The notes under the pieces were generated by a model. It made no database searches. It saw nothing but the letters and a program-made list of their open reading frames with translations, and had not been told where the DNA came from. A DNA stretch of 64,000 bases from Acanthosepion esculentum (taxonomy: Eukaryota; Mollusca; Cephalopoda; Sepiida; Sepiidae): NCBI GenBank assembly GCA_964036315.1, contig OZ038509.1:29032968-29096967 (forward strand), written 5' to 3'. Below, piece by piece: positions 38,201 through 50,020 of this stretch. The first letter of the stretch is position 1; each line of letters starts with the position of its first letter. The translations under genes were made by a program, and so were the position numbers.

Positions 38201-41200
38201 ATCGATATGGTATCGATCAGAAAATATTGTTTTTGACAATTTCCAACAGTTTACACAAAGTTTTATTGCAAATATTAAGTTTTACAAACTTTTGAAAAAT
38301 ATTGAAATTTCAATGCAAAAGCAAGCAATTCAAGCTACTTTTCAACGTTAAACTCGGTAATTTCAAATGTGAATATGCAGTTTGAAATCATTAGAAAACC
38401 AATAAAATTATTGAGAATCGATATGGTATCGATCAGAAAATATTGTTTTTGACAATTTCCAACAGTTTACACAAAGTTTTATTGCAAATATTAAGTTTTA
38501 CAAACTTTTGAAAAATATTGAAATTTCAATGCAAAAGTAAGCATTTCAAGCTAGTTTTTCAACGTTAAACACGGTAATTTCAAATTTGAATATGCTGTTT
38601 GAAATCATTAGAAAACCAATAAAATTATTGAAAATCGATATGGTATCGATCAGAAAATATTGTTTTTGACAATTTCCAACAGTTTTCGCAAAGTTTTATT
38701 GCAAATATTAAGTTTTACAAAGTTTTGAAAAATATTGAAATTTCAATGCAAAAGTAAGCATTTCAAGCTAGTTTTTCAACGTTAAACACGGTAATTTCAA
38801 ATTTGAATATGCTGTTTGAAATCATTAGGAAACCAATAAAATTATTGAAAATCGATATGGTATCGATCAGAAAATATTGTTTTTGACTATTTCCAACAGT
38901 TTATACAAAGTTTTATTGCAAATATTAAGTTTTACAAACTTTTGAAAAATATTGAAATTTCAATGCAAAAGCAAGCAATTCAAGCTACTTTTCAACGTTA
39001 AACACGGGAATTTCAAATGTGAATATACACTTTGAAATCATTAGAAAACCAATAAAATTATTGAAAATCGATATGGTATCGATCAGAAAATATTGTTTTT
39101 GACAATTTCCAACAGTTTACACAAAGTTTTATTGCAAATATTAAGTTTTACAAACTTTTGAAAAACATTGAAATTTCAATGCAAAAAAGCAAGCAATTCA
39201 AGCTACTTTTCAACGTTAAACACGGTAATTTCAAATGTGAATATGCACTTTGAAATCATTAGAAAACCAATAAAATTATTGAAAATCGATATGGTATCGA
39301 TCAGAAAATATTGTTTTTGACAATTTCCAACAGTTTATACAAAGTTTTATTGCAAATATTAAGTTTTACAAAGTTTTGAAAAATATTGAATTTTCAATGC
39401 AAAAGTAAGCATTTCAAGCTAGTTTTTCAACGTTAAACACGGTAATTTCAAATTTGAATATGCTGTTTGAAATCATTAGAAAACCAATAAAATTATTGAA
39501 AATCGATATGGTATCGATCAGAAAATATTGTTTTTGACAATTTCCACCAGTTTACACAAAGTTTTATTGCAAATATTAAGTTTTACAAAGTTTTGAAAAA
39601 TATAGAAATTTCACTGCAAAAGTAAGCATTTCAAGCTAGTTTTTCAACGTTAAACATGGTAATTTCAAATTTGAATATGCTGTTTGAAATCATTAGAAAA
39701 CCAATAAAATTATAGATAATCGATATGGTATCGATCAGAAAATATTGTTTTTGTCTATTTCCAACAGTTTACACAAAGTTTTATTGCAAATATTTAGTTT
39801 GACAAACTTTTGAAAAATATTGAATTTTCAATGCAAAAGTAAGCATTTCAAGCTAGTTTTTCAACGTTAAACACGGTAATTTCAAATTTGAATATGCTGT
39901 TTGAAATCATTAGAAAACCAATAAAATTATTGAAAATCGATATGGTATCGATCAGAAAATATTGTTTTTGACAATTTCCAACAGTTTACACGAAGTTTTA
40001 TTGCAAATATTAAGTTTTACAAAGTTTTGAAAAATATTGAAATTTCAATGCAAAAGTAAGCATTTCAAGCTAGTTTTTCAACGTTAAACACGGTAATTTC
40101 AAATTTGAATATGCTGTTTGAAATCATTAGAAAACCAATAAAATTATTGAAAATCGATATGGTATCGATCAGAAAATATTGTTTTTGACAATTTCCAACA
40201 GTTTACACAAAGTTTTATTGCAAATATTAAGTTTTACAAAGTTTTGAAAAATATTGAAATTTCAATGCCAAAGTAAGCATTTCAAGCTAGTTTTTCAACG
40301 TTAAACACGGTAATTTCAAATTTGAATATGCTGTTTGAAATCATTAGAAAACCAATAAAATTATTGAAAATCGATATGGTATCGATCAGAAAATATTGTT
40401 TTTGACAATTTCCAACAGTTTACACAAAGTTTTATTGCAAATATTAAGTTTTACAAACTTTTGAAAAATATTGAATTTTCAATGCAAAAGTAAGCATTTC
40501 AAGCTAGTTTTTCAACGTTAAACACGGTAATTTCAAATTTGAATATGCTGTTTGAAATCATTAGAAAAACAATAAAATTATTGAAAATCGATATGGTATC
40601 GATCAGAAAATATTGTTTTTGACAATTTCCAACAGTTTATACAAAGTTTTATTGCAAATATTAAGTTTTACAAAGTTTTGAAAAATATTGAATTTTCAAT
40701 GCAAAAGTAAGCATTTCAAGCTAGTTTTTCAACATTAAACACGGTAATTTCAAATTTGAATATGCTGTTTGAAATCATTAGAAAACGAATAAAATTATTG
40801 AAAATCAATATGGTATCGATCAGAAAATATTGTTTTTGACAATTTCCAACAGTTTACACAAAGTTTTATTGCAAATATTAAGTTTTACAAAGTTTTGAAA
40901 AATATTGAAATTTCAATGCAAAAGTAAGCATTTCAAGCTAGTTTTTCAACGTTAAACACGGTAATTTCAAATTTGAATATGCTGTTTGTAATCATTAGAA
41001 AACCAATAAAATTATTGAAAATCGATATGGTATCGATCAGAAAATATTGTTTTTGACAATTTCCAACAGTTTACACAAAGTTTTATTGCAAATATTAAGT
41101 TTTACAAAGTTTTGAAAAATATAGAAATTTCAATGCAAAAGTAAGCATTTCAAGCTAGTTTTTCAACGTTAAACACGGTAATTTCAAATTTGAATATGCT

Positions 41201-41561
41201 GTTTGAAATCATTAGAAAATCAAAAAAATTATTGAAAATCGATATGGTATCAATCAGAAAATATTGTTTTTGACTATTTCCAACAGTTTACACAAAGTTT
41301 TATTGCAATTATTAAGTTTTACAAACTTTTGAAAAATATTGAATTATCAATGCAAAAGTAAGCATTTCAAGCTAGTTTTTCAACGTTAAACACGGTAATT
41401 TCAAATTTGAATATGCTGTTTGAAATCATTAGAAAACCAATAAAATTATTGAAAATCGATATGGTATCGATCAGAAAATATTGTTTTTGACAATTTCCAA
41501 CAGTTTACACGAAGTTTTATTGCAAATATTAAGTTTTACAAATTTTTTAAAAATATTGAAA

Positions 41562-44500
41562 TTTCAATGCAAAAGTAAGCATTTCAAGCTAGTTTTTCAA
41601 CGTTAAACACGGTAATTTCAAATTTGAATATGCTGTTTGAAATCATTAGAAAACCAATAAAATTATTGAAAATCGATATGGTATCGATCAGAAAATATTG
41701 TTTCTGACAATTTCCAACAGTTTATACAAAGTTTTATTGCAAATATTAAGTTTTACAAACTTTTGCAAAATATTGAAATTTCAATGCAAAAGCAAGCAAT
41801 TCAAGCTACTTTTCATCGTTAAACACGGTAATTTCAAATGTGAATATGCAGTTTGAAATCATTAGAAAACCAATAAAATTATTGAGAATCGATATGGTAT
41901 CGATCAGAAAATATTGTTTTTGACAATTTCCAACAGTTTACACAAAGTTTTATTGCAAATATTAAGTTTTACAAACTTTTGAAAAATATTGAAATTTCAA
42001 TGCAAAAGCAAGCAATTCAAGCTACTTTTCAACGTTAAACTCGGTAATTTCAAATGTGAATATGCAGTTTGAAATCATTAGAAAACCAATAAAATTATTG
42101 AGAATCGATATGGTATCGATCAGAAAATATTGTTTTTGACAATTTCCAACAGTTTACACAAAGTTTTATTGCAAATATTAAGTTTTACAAACTTTTGAAA
42201 AATATTGAAATTTCAATGCAAAAGTAAGCATTTCAAGCTAGTTTTTCAACGTTAAACACGGTAATTTCAAATTTGAATATGCTGTTTGAAATCATTAGAA
42301 AACCAATAAAATTATTGAAAATCGATATGGTATCGATCAGAAAATATTGTTTTTGACAATTTCCAACAGTTTTCGCAAAGTTTTATTGCAAATATTAAGT
42401 TTTACAAAGTTTTGAAAAATATTGAAATTTCAATGCAAAAGTAAGCATTTCAAGCTAGTTTTTCAACGTTAAACACGGTAATTTCAAATTTGAATATGCT
42501 GTTTGAAATCATTAGGAAACCAATAAAATTATTGAAAATCGATATGGTATCGATCAGAAAATATTGTTTTTGACTATTTCCAACAGTTTATACAAAGTTT
42601 TATTGCAAATATTAAGTTTTACAAACTTTTGAAAAATATTGAAATTTCAATGCAAAAGCAAGCAATTCAAGCTACTTTTCAACGTTAAACACGGGAATTT
42701 CAAATGTGAATATACACTTTGAAATCATTAGAAAACCAATAAAATTATTGAAAATCGATATGGTATCGATCAGAAAATATTGTTTTTGACAATTTCCAAC
42801 AGTTTACACAAAGTTTTATTGCAAATATTAAGTTTTACAAACTTTTGAAAAACATTGAAATTTCAATGCAAAAAAGCAAGCAATTCAAGCTACTTTTCAA
42901 CGTTAAACACGGTAATTTCAAATGTGAATATGCACTTTGAAATCATTAGAAAACCAATAAAATTATTGAAAATCGATATGGTATCGATCAGAAAATATTG
43001 TTTTTGACAATTTCCAACAGTTTATACAAAGTTTTATTGCAAATATTAAGTTTTACAAAGTTTTGAAAAATATTGAATTTTCAATGCAAAAGTAAGCATT
43101 TCAAGCTAGTTTTTCAACGTTAAACACGGTAATTTCAAATTTGAATATGCTGTTTGAAATCATTAGAAAACCAATAAAATTATTGAAAATCGATATGGTA
43201 TCGATCAGAAAATATTGTTTTTGACAATTTCCACCAGTTTACACAAAGTTTTATTGCAAATATTAAGTTTTACAAAGTTTTGAAAAATATAGAAATTTCA
43301 CTGCAAAAGTAAGCATTTCAAGCTAGTTTTTCAACGTTAAACATGGTAATTTCAAATTTGAATATGCTGTTTGAAATCATTAGAAAACCAATAAAATTAT
43401 AGATAATCGATATGGTATCGATCAGAAAATATTGTTTTTGTCTATTTCCAACAGTTTACACAAAGTTTTATTGCAAATATTTAGTTTGACAAACTTTTGA
43501 AAAATATTGAATTTTCAATGCAAAAGTAAGCATTTCAAGCTAGTTTTTCAACGTTAAACACGGTAATTTCAAATTTGAATATGCTGTTTGAAATCATTAG
43601 AAAACCAATAAAATTATTGAAAATCGATATGGTATCGATCAGAAAATATTGTTTTTGACAATTTCCAACAGTTTACACGAAGTTTTATTGCAAATATTAA
43701 GTTTTACAAAGTTTTGAAAAATATTGAAATTTCAATGCAAAAGTAAGCATTTCAAGCTAGTTTTTCAACGTTAAACACGGTAATTTCAAATTTGAATATG
43801 CTGTTTGAAATCATTAGAAAACCAATAAAATTATTGAAAATCGATATGGTATCGATCAGAAAATATTGTTTTTGACAATTTCCAACAGTTTACACAAAGT
43901 TTTATTGCAAATATTAAGTTTTACAAAGTTTTGAAAAATATTGAAATTTCAATGCCAAAGTAAGCATTTCAAGCTAGTTTTTCAACGTTAAACACGGTAA
44001 TTTCAAATTTGAATATGCTGTTTGAAATCATTAGAAAACCAATAAAATTATTGAAAATCGATATGGTATCGATCAGAAAATATTGTTTTTGACAATTTCC
44101 AACAGTTTACACAAAGTTTTATTGCAAATATTAAGTTTTACAAACTTTTGAAAAATATTGAATTTTCAATGCAAAAGTAAGCATTTCAAGCTAGTTTTTC
44201 AACGTTAAACACGGTAATTTCAAATTTGAATATGCTGTTTGAAATCATTAGAAAAACAATAAAATTATTGAAAATCGATATGGTATCGATCAGAAAATAT
44301 TGTTTTTGACAATTTCCAACAGTTTATACAAAGTTTTATTGCAAATATTAAGTTTTACAAAGTTTTGAAAAATATTGAATTTTCAATGCAAAAGTAAGCA
44401 TTTCAAGCTAGTTTTTCAACATTAAACACGGTAATTTCAAATTTGAATATGCTGTTTGAAATCATTAGAAAACGAATAAAATTATTGAAAATCAATATGG

Positions 44501-45248
44501 TATCGATCAGAAAATATTGTTTTTGACAATTTCCAACAGTTTACACAAAGTTTTATTGCAAATATTAAGTTTTACAAAGTTTTGAAAAATATTGAAATTT
44601 CAATGCAAAAGTAAGCATTTCAAGCTAGTTTTTCAACGTTAAACACGGTAATTTCAAATTTGAATATGCTGTTTGTAATCATTAGAAAACCAATAAAATT
44701 ATTGAAAATCGATATGGTATCGATCAGAAAATATTGTTTTTGACAATTTCCAACAGTTTACACAAAGTTTTATTGCAAATATTAAGTTTTACAAAGTTTT
44801 GAAAAATATAGAAATTTCAATGCAAAAGTAAGCATTTCAAGCTAGTTTTTCAACGTTAAACACGGTAATTTCAAATTTGAATATGCTGTTTGAAATCATT
44901 AGAAAATCAAAAAAATTATTGAAAATCGATATGGTATCAATCAGAAAATATTGTTTTTGACTATTTCCAACAGTTTACACAAAGTTTTATTGCAATTATT
45001 AAGTTTTACAAACTTTTGAAAAATATTGAATTATCAATGCAAAAGTAAGCATTTCAAGCTAGTTTTTCAACGTTAAACACGGTAATTTCAAATTTGAATA
45101 TGCTGTTTGAAATCATTAGAAAACCAATAAAATTATTGAAAATCGATATGGTATCGATCAGAAAATATTGTTTTTGACAATTTCCAACAGTTTACACGAA
45201 GTTTTATTGCAAATATTAAGTTTTACAAATTTTTTAAAAATATTGAAA
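41562..45248 (+). repeat. 17-mer higher-order repeat, 3687 bp, copy 2
   Basis: Direct head-to-tail continuation of copy 1. Matching markers include 42515, 42868, 43438, 43954 and 45228. I saw no difference between the copies inside the unit on visual comparison of the markers. Identity runs a little beyond the unit, to about 45275, where AGCTAG becomes AGCGAG. The last part of this copy is duplicated again as the 1519-bp 7-mer. Confidence 0.92.
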
Positions 45249-46965
45249 TTTCAATGCAAAAGTAAGCATTTCAAGCGAGTTTTTCAACGTTAAACACGGT
45301 AATTTCAAATTTGAATATGCTGTTTGAAATCATTAGAAAAACAATAAAATTATTGAAAATCGATATGGTATCGATCAGAAAATATTGTTTTTGACTATTT
45401 CCAACAGTTTATAAAAAGTTTTATTGCAAATATTAAGTTTTACAAACTTTTGAAAAATATTGAAATTTCAATGCCAAAGTAAGCATTTCAAGCTAGTTTT
45501 TCAACGTTAAACACGGTAATTTCAAATTTGAATATGCTGTTTGAAATCATTAGAAAACCAATAAAATTATTGAAAATCGATATGGTATCGATCAGAAAAT
45601 ATTGTTTTTGACAATTTCCAACAGTTTACACAAAGTTTTATTGCAAATATTAAGTTTTACAAACTTTTGAAAAATATTGAATTTTCAATGCAAAAGTAAG
45701 CATTTCAAGCTAGTTTTTCAACGTTAAACACGGTAATTTCAAATTTGAATATGCTGTTTGAAATCATTAGAAAAACAATAAAATTATTGAAAATCGATAT
45801 GGTATCGATCAGAAAATATTGTTTTTGACAATTTCCAACAGTTTATACAAAGTTTTATTGCAAATATTAAGTTTTACAAAGTTTTGAAAAATATTGAATT
45901 TTCAATGCAAAAGTAAGCATTTCAAGCTAGTTTTTCAACATTAAACACGGTAATTTCAAATTTGAATATGCTGTTTGAAATCATTAGAAAACGAATAAAA
46001 TTATTGAAAATCGATATGGTATCGATCAGAAAATATTGTTTTTGACAATTTCCAACAGTTTACACAAAGTTTTATTGCAAATATTAAGTTTTACAAAGTT
46101 TTGAAAAATATTGAAATTTCAATGCAAAAGTAAGCATTTCAAGCTAGTTTTTCAACGTTAAACACGGTAATTTCAAATTTGAATATGCTGTTTGTAATCA
46201 TTAGAAAACCAATAAAATTATTGAAAATCGATATGGTATCGATCAGAAAATATTGTTTTTGACAATTTCCAACAGTTTACACAAAGTTTTATTGCAAATA
46301 TTAAGTTTTACAAAGTTTTGAAAAATATAGAAATTTCAATGCAAAAGTAAGCATTTCAAGCTAGTTTTTCAACGTTAAACACGGTAATTTCAAATTTGAA
46401 TATGCTGTTTGAAATCATTAGAAAATCAAAAAAATTATTGAAAATCGATATGGTATCAATCAGAAAATATTGTTTTTGACTATTTCCAACAGTTTACACA
46501 AAGTTTTATTGCAATTATTAAGTTTTACAAACTTTTGAAAAATATTGAATTATCAATGCAAAAGTAAGCATTTCAAGCTAGTTTTTCAACGTTAAACACG
46601 GTAATTTCAAATTTGAATATGCTGTTTGAAATCATTAGAAAACCAATAAAATTATTGAAAATCGATATGGTATCGATCAGAAAATATTGTTTTTGACAAT
46701 TTCCAACAGTTTACACGAAGTTTTATTGCAAATATTAAGTTTTACAAATTTTTTAAAAATATTGAAATTTCAATGCAAAAGTAAGCATTTCAAGCGAGTT
46801 TTTCAACGTTAAACACGGTAATTTCAAATTTGAATATGCTGTTTGAAATCATTAGAAAAACAATAAAATTATTGAAAATCGATATGGTATCGATCAGAAA
46901 ATATTGTTTTTGACTATTTCCAACAGTTTATAAAAAGTTTTATTGCAAATATTAAGTTTTACAAA
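43929..46965 (+). repeat. 7-mer higher-order repeat, 1519 bp, two copies
   Basis: Copy 1 is about 43929-45447 and copy 2 about 45448-46965. Markers shifted by exactly 1519 bp (7 x 217) include GCCAAAG (43954, 45473), GTTTGTAATC (44671, 46190) and AAGCGAG (45275, 46794). Copy 1 has the damaged dyad ATCAATATGG (near 44492) where copy 2 has the normal ATCGATATGG. The pair overlaps the end of the 17-mer copy 2, so it arose on that sequence or with it. Confidence 0.85.
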
Positions 46966-49900
46966 TTTTGAAAAATATTGAAATTTCAATGCAAAAGCAA
47001 GCAATTCAAGCTACTTTTCAACGTTAAACACGGTAATTTCAAATGTGAATATGCAGTTTGAAATCATTAGAAAACCAATAAAATTATTGAAAATCGATAT
47101 GGTATCGATCAGAAAATATTGTTTTTGACAATTTCCAACAGTTTACACAAAGTTTTATTGCAAATATTAAGTTTTACAAACTTTTGAAAAATATTGAAAT
47201 TTCAATGCAAAAGTAAGCATTTCAAGCTAGTTTTTCAACGTTAAACACGGTAATTTCAAATTTGAATATGCTGTTTGAAATCTTTATAAAACCAATAAAA
47301 TTATTGAAAATCGATATGGTATCGATCAGAAAATATTGTTTTTGACAATTTCCAACAGTTTACACAAAGTTTTATTGCAAATATTAAGTTTTACAAAGTT
47401 TTGAAAAATATTGAAATTTCAATGCAAAAGTAAGCATTTCAAGCTAGTTTTTCAACGTTAAACACGGTAATTTCAAATTTGAATATGCTGTTTGAAATCA
47501 TTAGAAAACCAATAAAATTATTGAAAATCGATATGGTATCGATCAGAAAATATTGTTTTTGACAATTTCCAACAGTTTACACAAAGTTTTATTGCAAATA
47601 TTAAGTTTTACAAACTTTTGAAAAATATTGAAATTTCAATGCCAAAGTAAGCATTTCAAGCTAGTTTTTCAACGTTAAACACGGTAATTTCAAATTTGAA
47701 TATGCTGTTTAAAATCATTAGAAAACCAATAAAATTATTGAAAATCGATATGGTATCGATCAGAAAATATTGTTTTTGACAATTTCCAACAGTTTACACA
47801 AAGTTTTATTGCAAATATTAAGTTTTACAAACTTTTGAAAAATATTGAATTTTCAATGCAAAAGTAAGCATTTCAAGCTAGTTTTTCAACGTTAAACACG
47901 GTAATTTCAAATTTGAATATCCTGTTTGAAATCATTAGAAAAACAATAAAATTATTGAAAATCGATATGGTATCGATCAGAAAATATTGTTTTTGACAAT
48001 TTCCAACAGTTTATACAAAGTTTTATTGCAAATATTAAGTTTTACAAAGTTTTGAAAAATATTGAATTTTCAATGCAAAAGTAAGCATTTCAAGCTAGTT
48101 TTTCAACATTAAACACGGTAATTTCAAATTTGAATATGCTGTTTGAAATCATTAGAAAACCAATAAAATTATTGAAAATCGATATGGTATCGATCAGAAA
48201 ATATTGTTTTTGACAATTTCCAACCGTTTACACAAAGTTTTATTGCAAATATTAAGTTTTACAAAGTTTTGAAAAATATAGAAATTTCAATGCAAAAGTA
48301 AGCATTTCAAGCTAGTTTTTCAACGTTAAACACGGTAATTTCAAATTTGAATATGCTGTTTGAAATCATTAGAAAACCAATAAAATTATTGAAAATCGAT
48401 ATGGTATCGATCAGAAAATATTGTTTTTGACAATTTCCAACAGTTTACACGAAGTTTTATTGCAAATATTAAGTTTTACAAATTTTTTAAAAATATTGAA
48501 ATTTCAATGCAAAAGTAAGCATTTCAAGCGAGTTTTTCAACGTTAAACACGGTAATTTCAAATTTGAATATGCTGTTTGAAATCATTAGAAAAACAATAA
48601 AATTATTGAAAATCGATATGGTATCGATCAGAAAATATTGTTTTTGACTATTTCCAACAGTTTATAAAAAGTTTTATTGCAAATATTAAGTTTTACAAAC
48701 TTTTGAAAAATATTGAAATTTCAATGCAAAAGCAAGCAATTCAAGCTACTTTTCAACGTTAAACACGGTAATTTCAAATGTGAATATGCAGTTTGAAATC
48801 ATTAGAAAACCAATAAAATTATTGAAAATCGATATGGTATCGATCAGAAAATATTGTTTTTGACAATTTCCAACAGTTTACACAAAGTTTTATTGCAAAT
48901 ATTAAGTTTTACAAACTTTTGAAAAATATTGAAATTTCAATGCAAAAGTAAGCATTTCAAGCTAGTTTTTCAACGTTAAACACGGTAATTTCAAATTTGA
49001 ATATGCTGTTTGAAATCTTTAGAAAAGCAATAAAATTATTGAAAATCGATATGGTATCGATCAGAAAATATTGTTTTTGACAATTTCCAACAGTTTACAC
49101 AAAGTTTTATTGCAAATATTAAGTTTTACAAAGTTTTGAAAAATATTGAAATTTCAATGCAAAAGTAAGCATTTCAAGCTAGTTTTTCAACGTTAAACAC
49201 GGTAATTTCAAATTTGAATATGCTGTTTAAATCATTAGAAAACCAATAAAATTATTGAAAATCGATATGGTATCGATCAGAAAATATTGTTTTTGACAAT
49301 TTCCAACAGTTTACACAAAGTTTTATTGCAAATATTAAGTTTTACAAAGTTTTGAAAAATATTGAAATTTCAATGCCAAAGTAAGCATTTCAAGCTAGTT
49401 TTTCAACGTTAAACACGGTAATTTCAAATTTGAATATGCTGTTTGAAATCATTAGAAAACCAATAAAATTATTGAAAATCGATATGGTATCGATCAGAAA
49501 ATATTGTTTTTGACAATTTCCAACAGTTTACACAAAGTTTTATTGCAAATATTAAGTTTTACAAACTTTTGAAAAATATTGAATTTTCAATGCAAAAGTA
49601 AGCATTTCAAGCTAGTTTTTCAACGTTAAACACGGTAATTTCAAATTTGAATATCCTGTTTGAAATCATTAGAAAAACAATAAAATTATTGAAAATCGAT
49701 ATGGTATCGATCAGAAAATATTGTTTTTGACAATTTCCAACAGTTTATACAAAGTTTTATTGCAAATATTAAGTTTTACAAAGTTTTGAAAAATATTGAA
49801 TTTTCAATGCAAAAGTAAGCATTTCAAGCTAGTTTTTCAACATTAAACACGGTAATTTCAAATTTGAATATGCTGTTTGAAATCATTAGAAAACCAATAA

Positions 49901-50020
49901 AATTATTGAAAATCGATATGGCATCGATCAGAAAATATTGTTTTTGACAATTTCCAACAGTTTACACAAAGTTTTATTGCAAATATTAAGTTTTACAAAG
50001 TTTTGAAAAATATAGAAGTT
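46556..50020 (+). repeat. 8-mer higher-order repeat, about 1734 bp, two copies
   Basis: Copies are about 46556-48289 and 48290-50020. Shared markers are AAGCGAG (46794, 48528), GAAATCTTTA (47279, 49014), GCCAAAG (47641, 49375) and TATCCTG (47919, 49653). One-base indels private to one copy (ACAAATTTTG near 46961; CTGTTTAAATC near 49223) make the offset wobble between 1734 and 1735. Confidence 0.8.

Larger units (their letters stand above)
37875..41561 (+). repeat. 17-mer higher-order repeat, 3687 bp, copy 1
   Basis: Every rare allele checked recurs exactly 3687 bp downstream: ATTAGGAAACC (38828), CACGGGAATTT (39005), the 2-bp insertion GCAAAAAAGC (39181), TTGTCTATTT (39751), GCCAAAG (40267), ATCAATATGG (near 40805) and ACAAATTTTTTAAAAA (41541 in part). 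17 x 217 is 3689, so the unit is 17 monomers with net -2 bp. Confidence 0.92.

Noticed and set aside
37875..45248. Assembly duplication as the sole explanation for the 3687-bp repeat
   Set aside because: It cannot be excluded, but the copies are embedded in further overlapping duplications of other lengths (1519 and 1734 bp), which fits natural unequal exchange better. It is therefore kept as a caveat.
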